From the NCBI GenBank assembly GCA_038373865.1, contig JAXGGA010002893.1:26001-90000 (forward strand): a stretch of 64,000 nucleotides of DNA, written 5' to 3'. Origin of the DNA: Uloborus plumipes. Its lineage: Eukaryota > Arthropoda > Arachnida > Araneae > Uloboridae. The notes below the pieces were generated by a model that made no database searches, was not told the origin of the DNA, and worked only from the letters and a program-made list of their open reading frames with translations. Below are positions 13,888 to 24,570 of the stretch, one piece after another (within the stretch, counting starts at the first letter, position 1; each line of letters opens with the position of its first letter). The translations under genes and the position numbers were made by a program.

Positions 13888-14362
13888 AGAAAAAAATTGG
13901 AGCAGTACGGCTAAGAAGAATCTCACATACAGGTGATCACACAATACACAAAATCAGTAAAATATCAAAAAGTAAAAAGTAACAAAAATTTTTGTGAGTC
14001 GATATGATTCAAAATTCAAATTGAAATACTCAAGTTCAGTGCACACCAAAGGTTCATAAAAAATTAATTTCAAATTGTTAATCAAATAAACTTATCATAA
14101 TTGTAGCAAAAATCATTTTTCACATTAATATCGTGCAATTGACTTTCATTCAACATTTATATGCTTGATCACATAAAATATTTTGTAGTACTCGTTCACT
14201 CATTTTCCAAGTTAGCTAGGCTTGAAAAAAGAAAAACAATTAAAACAATAATATACCAGGTAGCTAATCTGATATAAAATTCCATTTCAGTGATTTGCAT
14301 AACTTTGTCAATGACTAGTACAACTACATAAAACAATATCAAATGCAGAAAAAGTAAACTTT

Positions 14363-17300
14363 TTAGTTGGCTGGAAAAATTTTGCTGACATGTAATTTTA
14401 AAATTTTTTTATCGTTTGCATCATCGTTTTTTACAAGATAGTTCTCGTTTCTAAAGCATTTTATAATGGTATAAGGACCTTTGTACTTGGGCATGAGAGC
14501 ACCAGGTTTGTTTAGATTTTTTATGAACACCTTGTCATCAATTTCAAATTTTGGGATAGGTCTCCCTTTCAGTTGTTTTTCATGTTGTTTAAAATATTTA
14601 TCTTCATTCTCACAGACTAATTCCCTATTCTCTTCAACACATTTCTTTATATCCTGTACATACAATTCATAATGAGAAACAAGTTCAGGATCAGAATAGA
14701 TTTCCATGGGAACATTTATACTTCTACCAAAAAATAGTTCAGCAGGAGAAAAGCCGGTGACACTATGTTTGCTGGCATTATAATGCAATTTGAACACAGG
14801 AAGTTTTTGTGACCATTCAAAAGTTTTATCAGACAATGAAGAAATTGATTCTTTTAAAATTCTGTGTGTCCTTTCTATCGTGGAGTTTCCCTGAGGGTAG
14901 TAGATTGAAGAATTTCTTTGCGTGATGTTTAAGCTTTTAAAAAATTGCTTAATCTCATCAGAAATTAAATTAGGACCATTGTCGGTCAAAATGATCTTAG
15001 GAACACCATAGGATGAAAAATAATCGTTCAAACATTTAATAATCGAAGTCGAAGAAGTATTTGCTAAGCTGTAAGTTTCCAAAAATCTGGAATAATGGTC
15101 TACGATTGTAAGTATGAAAAACTTATTATCAGTACTCCTACACAACTTACCAACTAAATCACACGACAAAAATGAACCAGGAGAAAGATCTTTTTTTGAA
15201 ATGAATTTAGGTTTTGTATTGTTACGTTTCGGTTTATTTTCTAGACATTTCTGACACGCACGACAAAATTTTTTAACAGCAGTAAACATGGAAGGGAAAA
15301 AATACAATTTTTGAAGAAAATTGTAAGTCTTTTGGGCTGCGAAATGAGGCAAATGGGCATTTTCAATGCATGCAAGTCTTAAATTCTTTGGAACATAGAT
15401 TCTTTTAAGAATTTGTACCCTATCCTTCTTTTTTACCTTCAGAATTTTACACAAAATTTTATCTTCATTTAAGCAAAAATCCTCTGAAATGTTTGTCTCA
15501 TTGTTTTTTAACTTTTCGATTATTTTAAGGATTTCCTCATCTTTTTGCTGTTCTTCTAAAATAACTTCTTTAGACAAGTTATTCTTTGGTTGGAAAATGT
15601 TAAGGTTGTTTATCAAAATTGTATTTAACTCCTCGTCATCATAAACTCTGCTCAAAAAATCTGACGGGTTCAATTTTCCTGGCAAAAATTTTATTTGCAT
15701 ATCGAAATCGGTTAAATACAAAAGCCATCTTGAAACGATATCAGGTTGTTTTTCAATGTGAATGATTTCACTTAAACTCTTACAATCGCAAAGGACAATA
15801 ATTTTATTCCCATACAAAATTTCTCTGAAATGTTTAATGGAAGAAAAAATTGCAAATAATTCCCTTCTCACAGATGGGTATTTTGACTCAGCAGGTGATA
15901 ACTTCTTTGAAAAAAATTCAAGAGGAAAAAATTGGTTGTTAATTTTTTGCATGAGAATTCCTGAAATAGCAACTTTGCTTGCATCAGTTGCAAGAAACAA
16001 AGGAGCATCCTTAACTAAGTTTTTAAGGGTAGGTTTGTTTAAAATTATGTCCTGTATTTTCTCAAAGGCATCTTGACATTCATTGGACCAAACAAATGGG
16101 ATATTCTTTTTAGTAAGATCAACAATGGGTGAAACAATTTCAGCATAATTGAAAATTAAATGTCGAAAATAATTGGTCATTCCTAAAAAGGTTTGTACCT
16201 GTTTCACATTTTTAGGTACTGGGAATTTGTTTACTTTATTAAAGTTGTTATCAGAAGGAGAAAAACCATTTCGGTCAATTTTGAAACCAAGGTAAGTTAT
16301 CGAAGGTTGACAAATTTGAAGTTTAGCTGGGTCGAGGGTTAAATTGAACAATTTCAGTCTATCAAACACTTTTTGCATTAATTCTAACATTGACTTCATG
16401 TCATCAGCAGCCAGAACTATATCATCGAGAAAATATTCCAAATTTGGACCTTTTAAATCCTTTAAACACTTTGATAAAAGAGCACAGAAGTAACTTCCAC
16501 TATTTTTTGTTCCAAATGGAATTCTACAAGGCATAAAGTTTCCTAATTCTGAGCAAAATGCTAACTTTTCTCTATCTTCAGGTTTGATTAAAATTTGAAA
16601 AAAAGCTGACTTCAAGTCAAGTACACAGTATAATTTCCTGCCTGCTATATTTTGGACAATTTCAGAAATTTTGGGGAGACAAATTTTATAAGGTTCTGTA
16701 ATTGCATTCAAAAGTCTATAGTCGACGACCATTCTGAAATTTGGTTTTGCCTTGGGATCATTTGTTTTACAAGGTTTTCGTACAAAAAGACATGGGAAAG
16801 CATAACTGGAAGTGCTATGTTCAATTAATTCTGCTTCCAACAACTTATTAATTTCCTGTTCAGCGAATTGCTTAGCTATACGAGGCAAAGGGTAAAATTT
16901 TGTTTGCAGAGGAAAGTTGTGGAAAAGTTTAAATTCTGGTACAATTGCATCAGTAGAACCTAACGTTAAATAGTTTTTTGAAAAAACCTCAGAGTTGCTC
17001 ATTAATAGCTTGGTGATTTTATCTTTGTCAGTTTTATTCAGGTGGTCTAAATTAAAATCACTAGGTGAAAGTTCCTTTTTTCTCAAATCTCTAACCTCCT
17101 CAAGTGTTAAACTGTTTATTTGAAATTTATTAGTTTCAGGAGAATTCACTAAGTCCCTCTCACAAATTTCTTGGACAACTCCCAAACATTGCTCCTTTTG
17201 GATAATTAACTGACTGTTAGAATTATTCTCAACAATTACATAAAATCCTGTTGCTTCTTTGGCTGAATGAATTGAAAATTTAATATCACACTTCTTTTGA

Positions 17301-18127
17301 ATTTTACCAGGAGAAAAAAGTATTAATTCAGATTTTTTAAGTTCATTAGGAATACCGATTTTTACAATTTCAAAAGAATTTGGAGAAATTTTGACATTAA
17401 GAGCAGATTTAACTTTGAAATAATTTGTCGAAAGACTCTGCACGTTATTACTAATTGATTCTTTAGCTATTAATGCATTAGCCTGTCTAATTTCCTTATC
17501 CTGCCCAATCAAATTTTCATTTTGAATTTTGTCTTTTTGCTCTGAATCATTTGCCTGAATAATTTCATTAGGAGAAATAGTTATGAAATCAATTTTGGCC
17601 TTGTCAGTAACAATTGTTTTGTTGACGGTATCCAAAATTACTTTATTACGTTGAAAAAAATCATAGCCTAAAATAAATTGATAACTAGCATTCCAATCAA
17701 AATTGGTAGTAAAAAAAAGATTTGAAAACCATTTTCCCTGAATTTTAAATTTGAGATCTACAGCTGACATACAATTTATGGTTTCATTGTTGACTGTTTT
17801 TATTTTTACCCCCCTTGAGACATAATTAACTTTTGAGCATTCCTTGATCATTTCAAGAACAGAAAGCTGACAAACTGAAACATTTGCTCCACTATCTAGT
17901 AATCCGTATGCTTTAAAGTCCCTAAAATTTAACTCAATAATGGGTAGGGAATTGTCATTATTGGTACACGACATTAGTACTCTATCCGAGAAAAATTTGT
18001 CACCATTAGTAAAATTTGAAGAAAAATTCCCCCCAACAATTTCAGGATCCTGCCATTCTTCAGTCTTAAAGACATGATTATGGGGTTCCGAATCATGGCT
18101 AGCTTCACTTCGAATACCCCCCTTTAG
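14363..18127 (-). CDS. pol: Gypsy Pol polyprotein (protease-RT-RNase H-integrase), read by -1 frameshift
   Basis: The frame is open from the slippery site at 18127 to a stop at 14363 (about 1254 codons); the first ATG is only at 17974. Numbering from that Met, a retropepsin-like protease has LLDSGA with catalytic D27. RT spans about 370-560, with D in LDLKSAF and the active-site pair D517-D518 in EYFLDD, where F replaces the usual Y. RNase H has D664 (LATDASK), the E of RREL and the D of LCDCKSL. Integrase has an HHCC zinc-binding region (HLPH...CRACQKC), a catalytic core with D939 (SCDLVG), D998 (LTDNGPN) and E1034 (TIERTHR) at the DD35E spacing, and a GPY/F-type segment (YKGPYTII) near the end. 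No chromodomain or env is seen. There is no internal stop. Confidence 0.95.
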   Translation of the reverse strand, partial: LKGGIRSEASHDSEPHNHVFKTEEWQDPEIVGGNFSSNFTNGDKFFSDRVLMSCTNNDNSLPIIELNFRDFKAYGLLDSGANVSVCQLSVLEMIKECSKVNYVSRGVKIKTVNNETINCMSAVDLKFKIQGKWFSNLFFTTNFDWNASYQFILGYDFFQRNKVILDTVNKTIVTDKAKIDFITISPNEIIQANDSEQKDKIQNENLIGQDKEIRQANALIAKESISNNVQSLSTNYFKVKSALNVKISPNSFEIVKIGIPNELKKSELILFSPGKIQKKCDIKFSIHSAKEATGFYVIVENNSNSQLIIQKEQCLGVVQEICERDLVNSPETNKFQINSLTLEEVRDLRKKELSPSDFNLDHLNKTDKDKITKLLMSNSEVFSKNYLTLGSTDAIVPEFKLFHNFPLQTKFYPLPRIAKQFAEQEINKLLEAELIEHSTSSYAFPCLFVRKPCKTNDPKAKPNFRMVVDYRLLNAITEPYKICLPKISEIVQNIAGRKLYCVLDLKSAFFQILIKPEDREKLAFCSELGNFMPCRIPFGTKNSGSYFCALLSKCLKDLKGPNLEYFLDDIVLAADDMKSMLELMQKVFDRLKLFNLTLDPAKLQICQPSITYLGFKIDRNGFSPSDNNFNKVNKFPVPKNVKQVQTFLGMTNYFRHLIFNYAEIVSPIVDLTKKNIPFVWSNECQDAFEKIQDIILNKPTLKNLVKDAPLFLATDASKVAISGILMQKINNQFFPLEFFSKKLSPAESKYPSVRRELFAIFSSIKHFREILYGNKIIVLCDCKSLSEIIHIEKQPDIVSRWLLYLTDFDMQIKFLPGKLNPSDFLSRVYDDEELNTILINNLNIFQPKNNLSKEVILEEQQKDEEILKIIEKLKNNETNISEDFCLNEDKILCKILKVKKKDRVQILKRIYVPKNLRLACIENAHLPHFAAQKTYNFLQKLYFFPSMFTAVKKFCRACQKCLENKPKRNNTKPKFISKKDLSPGSFLSCDLVGKLCRSTDNKFFILTIVDHYSRFLETYSLANTSSTSIIKCLNDYFSSYGVPKIILTDNGPNLISDEIKQFFKSLNITQRNSSIYYPQGNSTIERTHRILKESISSLSDKTFEWSQKLPVFKLHYNASKHSVTGFSPAELFFGRSINVPMEIYSDPELVSHYELYVQDIKKCVEENRELVCENEDKYFKQHEKQLKGRPIPKFEIDDKVFIKNLNKPGALMPKYKGPYTIIKCFRNENYLVKNDDANDKKILKLHVSKIFPAN

Positions 18128-18133
18128 TTTAAA
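18082..18133 (-). promoter_or_regulatory. Programmed -1 frameshift signal between gag and pol
   Basis: On the minus strand the gag frame ends AAT TTA AAC TAA, so the classic slippery heptamer T TTA AAC (18127-18133) is in frame and directly abuts the stop at 18124-18126. The -1 frame is open without stops into pol. Six nucleotides downstream of the heptamer, GGGG-TA-TTCGAA (18109-18120) can pair with TTCGGAA-CCCC (18082-18092), forming a stem interrupted by a TA bulge and one bulged G. Spacing and layout fit known retroviral sites. The structure is inferred by eye. Confidence 0.75.
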
Positions 18134-19104
18134 TTCCCCCTTTGAAAAAAATTATTCCTGCGATACGGTCTATAAAAATTCCTCCCTCTCTGTCCATTAT
18201 GAAAACCTCGAAAATGGGCTCTGCCCCTGTTAAAATTGCTCTGAAAACTGGGATTCCTACTGTTGCCTGGAAAATAAAAACATTTTGTAGTAATGTGGTT
18301 CTTACCACAAATGTGACACTGGATACTTTGAACAGGGAAATTAATTTGACTGCCAGAAGGAGCCTGTTGATTAAAAAAATGATTGTTTGGAATGCCAGGG
18401 TTAGCTTGAAGTGAATTAACGTCATATTTAAATGGTTCAGCATTCTCATTCACCCCTTTTGAACTTTTCAATGAATTTACAGATTCCGTGAGTAATTGAA
18501 TTTTCTTATTTGTTTCGTCCTGTGACTGCAGCAACACATTAATTTCCAACTGCTGATTAACAAAATTATTAGGATTATTTAATGCATTTTCAATATTCTT
18601 CGCAATCTTTATTGCTTGTTTAAATGTGGTTGGGCCTTGTTTTTGGGTTTCAATTCTAATGTCCGATCTAAGAGCTTCGATGAATTTAGTAAATTTAGAC
18701 TTTTCAATTAACTCCAAAATATCACTATCAGTTTTATTGTTGGGGTTCAAATACCTTTCAGCTGCTCGTTCTACTAGTTCACTCAATTCTATCACAGATT
18801 GACCCTGCACCTGACTGATTCCTAAAAACTCTCTCTGAGCAGTTTCAAAATTCGTTGTTTTGGCAAATTTTTTTAACAAGCTCTGTGAGACTTGGGAGAA
18901 TGTGATTTCAGGATTCTTTTGAATGAGATTGTTCACAAATTCTTGTGCATTATCTCGGAGTCGTAATTTCAAAATAATCAGCTTTTTTGCTGAAGACCAT
19001 TTTTCTAAGTCAGAAATTTCCGAAATCGACTGAATAAAGGAATGCACATTCTCCGCAGGTGCTCCAGAAAAAATTGGAATTAATGAGAGAAGTGAATTGG
19101 CCAT
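18124..19104 (-). CDS. gag: Gypsy Gag (capsid-nucleocapsid)
   Basis: A 326-residue structural protein expected to assemble the virus-like particle and package element RNA. The N-terminal two thirds are a helix-rich capsid-like region without sharp motifs. A zinc knuckle at 263-275 reads CHICGKNHITTKC, i.e. CX2CX3HX4C, one residue shorter than the usual CX2CX4HX4C. It is followed by an arginine/glycine-rich tail (RGRAHFRGFHNGQRGR) suited to nucleic-acid binding. The ATG is the first in frame after the 5' LTR, about 200 nt downstream of it. The last codons form the frameshift site, so Gag is the major product and Gag-Pol the minor one. Confidence 0.9.
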   Translation of the reverse strand: MANSLLSLIPIFSGAPAENVHSFIQSISEISDLEKWSSAKKLIILKLRLRDNAQEFVNNLIQKNPEITFSQVSQSLLKKFAKTTNFETAQREFLGISQVQGQSVIELSELVERAAERYLNPNNKTDSDILELIEKSKFTKFIEALRSDIRIETQKQGPTTFKQAIKIAKNIENALNNPNNFVNQQLEINVLLQSQDETNKKIQLLTESVNSLKSSKGVNENAEPFKYDVNSLQANPGIPNNHFFNQQAPSGSQINFPVQSIQCHICGKNHITTKCFYFPGNSRNPSFQSNFNRGRAHFRGFHNGQRGRNFYRPYRRNNFFQRGNLN

Positions 19105-19280
19105 TATTCAGAAAATTTAAAAATGCAATGAAAAGAAAAAAATGTCAATTCAGTTGTCCCAAAAATTCAACACATCAAAATTATACCATAATCAGAAAAT
19201 TAATTACATTATATATACAAAAATATATGAAAATATGCATACTGAATCAGAGTATTTTTAAAATTCATAACCACAGGTCG

Positions 19281-19298
19281 AAGACCTTCACGGCACCA
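19281..19298 (-). other. Primer-binding site, tRNA-His type
   Basis: On the minus strand, 3 nt after the 5' LTR, the sequence TGGTGCCGTGA complements a tRNA 3' end of the form TCACGGCA-CCA. From recalled tRNA sequences this fits the eukaryotic tRNA-His acceptor end. The match is about 11 nt, after which it diverges (AGG). The position is firm; the tRNA identity is from memory. Confidence 0.6.
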
Positions 19299-19301
19299 TA
19301 A

Positions 19302-20682
19302 TGTAAAATTGCCGTGCGTGGTAAAATTAATTAAAATTTCTAAAAAAACATTTTTCTTAAATTAATGATTTAACTAATTAATCGTGACCATACAGTGGCT
19401 TATACATTGCATTGCAATACCAAGTTAAAAAAAATGGGAATTTAATTCCCTGAATTAAACATATAAACAGGTTCTTTGAATAGAATCAGATCAACTCCAA
19501 ATGTGATTTTCACTTCATTATTTATTTATAAACTTATATAAATCAGCATCAAAAATTTACTCTTATTAGCATTCAAGCCTAAATTCACATACACAGAAAT
19601 TTGCATTATTTATCATCATTAACCTTCATCAATAACTAAATGTATTAATAAAAATAGAATATCATTCATAACACGAAAAATTGAATTGCATCAAATGAAT
19701 AATTTAGCTGCATTAAATTCAAGAGGTGTAACTAAAATGGTAATTCTTATTGAAAGGGGAGGGTCGACGTCTCCCGCATTCGAAGGTACTTAAAAAATTA
19801 TACTTGCACAAAAGGCGATCGAGGCACATTTTGATATTCCCACGGCGGTGATCCTTTAATGTTCAGGGTAGGAAGTTGTCGATGATTTTTTAATTCACAC
19901 AAAGTTTTCAATGATGAGGAAGACGACGCAGCTCACTGTTTTAGAACACCAATCCTCCATGTTGAAGATTCAGTCGGAATGTAGGCTCTCCATAGCAGCG
20001 GATTCTGTGCTGTTCACAACTTAGAGATCCTCCATTAGAAGATTCTTCCGGAGATCACGCTATTTTTGGCGATAGTTCATGTTACAAAGTTCACGCTATT
20101 TATGGCAAATAGTTCATGTTATGAGATCACATGAAAGATGAATTGTTGCAGATCATAAATCTCACACACTCGATCCATGCACGTTATTCATGGCCACAGT
20201 TCATTTTGATGCAAAACAAAAAATATTAAGTAGAATTACGACAATTATACTTGGATAAGTTTCAAATGAAAAGATTTTCTTGAGTATATCATAAGATTCG
20301 TTCAGTTATCCTTTATAAAAAAAAAATCACCGCTTTTTCTTCTTTTTCCAAGCTACAGTGTAACGATCTTTCTTACGGAGAAATCCTTTACGCTTCATTG
20401 CAGTTCCTGACATCTTACTCGAACGAAGGCAGCAGAGAGAAAGATTAATGTGTAACGGACAAATTCCTGACAATGACGCTATGACGCTCGCCAAGTGACG
20501 CTAACCTCTTAGCCAATCATTGAAGCTTAAAATTTTCGATTACCAAATAAGGTAATACAACAAGGAAGATTCGTAATGACTCAGATCTTAGATTCTTCTC
20601 GAAAACTGAATTTGCCGCCGACATGTGGCGCCATCCCAACGGAAAAATTGTTACCAAATGTCAAAACCCGTAGGTTTTAACA
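19302..20682 (-). repeat. 5' LTR of the Gypsy element
   Basis: 1381 bp, the promoter-bearing LTR. On the minus strand it starts TGTTAAAACC and ends CAATTTTACA. An ATTGG (inverted CCAAT) lies near 20515, then a pyrimidine-rich stretch (CTTTCTCTCTGC, about 20435-20446) that could be a TATA-less initiator, then the micro-ORF at 20413. Promoter reading is inference. Confidence 0.95.
20327..20413 (-). CDS. Basic 28-aa micro-ORF in the 5' LTR
   Basis: Same frame as the copy at 13517-13603. The peptide begins MSGTAMKRKGFLRKKDRY and ends AWKKKKKR; about half of the residues are K or R, resembling a nuclear-localisation or nucleic-acid-binding peptide. Its ATG is roughly 25-35 nt downstream of a pyrimidine-rich, initiator-like stretch, so it could be the first AUG of the genomic RNA, far upstream of gag. 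It could be a regulatory upstream ORF, a small accessory protein, or chance. No homologue is recognised. Confidence 0.35.
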   Translation of the reverse strand: MSGTAMKRKGFLRKKDRYTVAWKKKKKR

Positions 20683-22334
20683 ATATATATATTCGAATGT
20701 TAAATCTACTGAATTATTCATTTATTTCTTTTATGTAACAAAAGCAAATATATACGTTCCAGAAGAAACAAAAAGGTTATCTTTGTTTGTTTTTACCCAT
20801 TCTCTCTGGAATGGATTGGGGAACAAAATCATTAGTAACGTTATACCGTATTTTCGCACTCTTACAGTTTCTTATTTCCCTATGGGCAAAATATTCCCCA
20901 GAAACCCATGATGTTCAGAATCAAGCATTACCTACCACATTCGCTCTCAACCAAATGTAATGGAAATCGTACTCAAAAACAGAGTAAGGATTTAAACAGC
21001 TTTCTTAAAGCATACATTTTTTGCGTCTATTAAAACTACTTGTAACGTTCGTTAAAATGCTCCTGGAGAGTAAGTATTTCATAAAATGCAAACACGGCTG
21101 CGTAATTATGTGTTGTGAAAAATATTGTAATAATCGAATGCGTTATTTTAAACCTAGTATCTAACCTAATACGTTGCAAGAAGCAAGGGTTAATTTTAGA
21201 AAAAAAATCCAAAATATAAACAGTAAAAAAAAGTATGTTTCTTCACAAGATAATTTTTTTTCACTAATTCCGTTCGCAAACAGCAATCGTTAAAAAAATG
21301 GGAAGAAAAAGATCTGAAAAATTCACAAAAAAAATGTTGAATGCAAAAAAAAAGGGTAAAGTAAGATGAGAAATTTGAAATAAAACATTAACACGCTAAG
21401 AAGAAATGTCAAAATTTTACTAAACCATAAGTTAAATACATTAAAACTTTTAGAAACTTTCAATTTTTTCAGCGGAAATATATTACCAGAAAAACTAGCG
21501 TAGCTCTAATTTTACGAGCAATCAAGCTATCACGAATAAAATATTTATAAAAATCAAATTAAACGGTTTTTCTTTCTCTTTTACAACAGAAAACAAACTC
21601 TGATAACATCCTTTTTTGCTCTCCTAAACCCTATTTAAACCATTTTTAAACATTTATACCCGGCGAACAAAGCCCTCTCATAAAATACATCAATAAAAAA
21701 TCTTTTAGAGAAACTTCAGGTTCGCAATCTGAGCACTATAAATTTCGGTCTTCCTCTACTGCGTGCGAGCTGCCTGTCACTTTCGACTAAGCTAAATTGT
21801 TTTAGAGAAAACGCACGTGGCCTCGTTTGCTCCTGTTCTACATAGCGCTTATTATAGCTAGTGACGTTTATTTAAGTGTGGTAGGAAGATAATAAATGTA
21901 ACAGGCGCAGATTACTTACCAAAGTATGCCCCCGCGCTGGGCTATTTATCATGATTATATCCGAGATTTATACTCGTCATATGAAGCAGTTTCATATTAG
22001 AGCAGCTTAATTCTACTCTATCAAGTGCAAATTTGAAGAGAATGACTATATATTTATGTAAACCATATGGTTTCTGTGTTCCAGGAGTTGAGCAATTTAT
22101 CGGCTACTGGTGCGAATAAAGTAATTAAATTTCTCATGAAAATTAGATCGTGCGCTTTTTCTTAATTTTATGAGCAATTGTTAATGAAATGTTTGAAGTT
22201 GAGTGTGGGTAGTGCATTCGTAAAAGGTCTTAATGATAAATTTTATGTGTTATGAAACATGTGGAACTATTTTTGAAAATGATTTTTAAAAGGGAATGGT
22301 TGAGCTGGGTAGTCACATATTGAAGTTTTCTGGT
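20683..22334. other. Intergenic DNA, no gene recognised
   Basis: AT-rich. A less AT-rich patch at about 21720-21960 includes a good splice-donor-like string on the minus strand (TTTG|GTAAGTAA, near 21920), but no coding segment of useful length adjoins it. Confidence 0.4.
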
Positions 22335-22516
<182 letters not shown>

Positions 22517-22519
22517 TTT

Positions 22520-22596
22520 TAATTAGAAGTAAAAGACCTTGCGAAGAATCTGTTAAAAACGGAAGTAAAGATAAATTCCCAAAAGACCCTGGGGCC
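22520..22596 (-). repeat. Terminal repeat of the Penelope-like element, copy 1
   Basis: Inverted copy of the ~80-bp sequence also found at 23471-23550 and 24851-24930. It marks the 3' end of the minus-strand unit. Confidence 0.75.
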
Positions 22597-22874
22597 TTCA
22601 TCAGGGGGACCCCCCCTAGGGTAGGGAAAAGTGGAGTGAGATGTTTCTAGCAAGTTGCAGGCAAAACGCCTAAAAAGATGCAACTTTTAGCCCCCGACAT
22701 CTCACAAGCAAGCAGTAGGTCACTAGAAGTCCAATACATTTATGCATATACACGAGAGAATACAATTCAAAAGACACTATATATAATCAATAAAATTCAA
22801 ATAGAACAGATGACATGAAATTACAAGAAATACAAAAACAAGAACTTTTAAACAACACTGTAAGAACTACCAAC

Positions 22875-23369
22875 CTATGGCTTCTTCACTGCGCTACTGA
22901 TAAGACTGTTGGTCAAATTCGCGGGGTAGCAGTTTTCAGTTAAAGTTACAATTAATTGTCTTATTGCTGAGTCTAGATTTGAATTATTGTTGCAAATTTT
23001 TTTGTATCGGGAAATTTGGGAGATGATAATGTTCTTGAAAACATTTTTACTTAGACAACTGTGAAAATGGATAAGTGAGTGCACTTTGAAGTTGAAATCT
23101 TTACGTTTGTCATATAGTGCTAGATTGACATCTTTATCTTCTAATTTAATATAAATGTCGAGAAAAGAAGCAGTGTTGTTACTATTTGTTTGTTTAAGCA
23201 AAAGTTCCTTTGGATAAATATCCTTGTAGAGATTATGGAAGTTACTGTTGTTAAAAATTATGATGTCATCAATGTACCTGAAGGCCTCAAGATCATTATC
23301 GACTAGAAAATTTGACTCATAAATATGAAGAAAAACGTTTGCAAAGGCACTGGAAAAAGACGTACCCAT
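22875..23369 (-). pseudogene. Penelope-like reverse transcriptase, C-terminal part (minus copy)
   Basis: An open frame of 164 residues that starts internally at MGTSFSSAFANVFL, the usual RT motif preceding the catalytic block. RYIDD (catalytic aspartates) follows about 30 residues in, and FLDIYI later, all as in Penelope-like RTs. The upstream half of RT is missing because the copy is 5'-truncated at about 23469. No GIY-YIG endonuclease follows the stop. It differs from the plus-strand copy by a single residue (N for K in CLSKNVFKN). Truncated and presumably inactive. Confidence 0.7.
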
Positions 23370-23470
23370 GGGAATACCGTTAATTTGCTTGTAAAAATTA
23401 GAACCATTAAAAAGATAGTTTTCGAAAACACAGAATTTAACTAAATTTAGCCAGTAGCTTCTTTTTTTTC

Positions 23471-23550
23471 CCAGGGTCTTTTGGGAATTTTATCTTTACT
23501 TCCGTTTTTAACAGATTCTTCGCAAGGTCTTTTACTTCTAATTAAAAATA
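23471..23550 (+). repeat. Terminal repeat of the Penelope-like element, copy 2 (central)
   Basis: Same ~80-bp sequence as the right end of the element, in plus orientation, joined directly to the 5'-truncated RT body. It could be the pseudo-LTR or tandem remnant common in Penelope-like elements. Confidence 0.7.
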
Positions 23551-23572
23551 TTCCAATATCAACACTTATACA

Positions 23573-24570
23573 ATGATTACTGAAGCAGAATCCAGCCTCA
23601 AGAAAAGGTTACTCGCTTATGATAAAATCTTAAATACAAAGCATCTTAATTTCAAGTTTCCTTTCCTTTTTATTACAGTCAAATTTCATAAAAATCCAAT
23701 TAAATTCAGGTTTGTCACAAGTGGTACTCATTCTTATAACGTGAGAGCCGGATATATTTTCTTCGAAAAACTTAAAAATATCTTGGAAAAAATTGCTGAA
23801 GAAAAAAACTTAATTATTTTGAATAACCAAAAGGTTTTGAACTTTTTAAATAATCGTAATAACAATATTTACAGTATCAACACTTTTGACTTCGAAAATC
23901 TCTTTACAAATATTCCCCATCATCTAATCTTAGACATCTCTAATAAACTCCACGAAAAGTATGAATACTGCATAGGGTCAAAAAGAAGCTACTGGCTAAA
24001 TTTAGTTAAATTCTGTGTTTTCGAAAACTATCTTTTTAATGGTTCTAATTTTTACAAGCAAATTACGGTATTCCCATGGGTACGTCTTTTTCCAGTGCCT
24101 TTGCAAACGTTTTTCTTCATATTTATGAGTCAAATTTTCTAGTCGATAATGATCTTGAGGCCTTCAGGTACATTGATGACATCATAATTTTTAACAACAG
24201 TAACTTCCATAATCTCTACAAGGATATTTATCCAAAGGAACTTTTGCTTAAACAAACAAATAGTAACAACACTGCTTCTTTTCTCGACATTTATATTAAA
24301 TTAGAAGATAAAGATGTCAATCTAGCACTATATGACAAACGTAAAGATTTCAACTTCAAAGTGCACTCACTTATCCATTTTCACAGTTGTCTAAGTAAAA
24401 AGGTTTTCAAGAACATTATCATCTCCCAAATTTCCCGATACAAAAAAATTTGCAACAATAATTCAAATCTAGACTCAGCAATAAGACAATTAATTGTAAC
24501 TTTAACTGAAAACTGCTACCCCGCGAATTTGACCAACAGTCTTATCAGTAGCGCAGTGAAGAAGCCATAG
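23573..24570 (+). pseudogene. Penelope-like reverse transcriptase, frameshifted (plus copy)
   Basis: Two overlapping frames (23573-24142 and 24076-24570) together encode most of an RT. The first has a fingers-like segment (FITVKFHKNPIKFRFV) and the motif FENLFTNIPHHL, which carries a position equivalent to the first catalytic region. The second has MGTSFSSAFANVFL, RYIDD and FLDIYI. They are separated by a one-base deletion near 24063-24067: this copy reads AAATTACGG where the minus copy reads AAATTAACGG. The N-terminus and any GIY-YIG domain are absent. Penelope-like RT is the best fit; another RT lineage is possible. Confidence 0.7.

Noticed and set aside
13873..14362. Possible env gene between pol and the 3' LTR
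   Set aside because: Only about 490 bp with no long open frame; contains the polypurine tract and untranslated sequence.
21900..21935. U1 snRNA 5' end (ACTTACC)
   Set aside because: Only the 7-mer matches; the downstream sequence does not resemble U1. A chance splice-donor complement is more likely.
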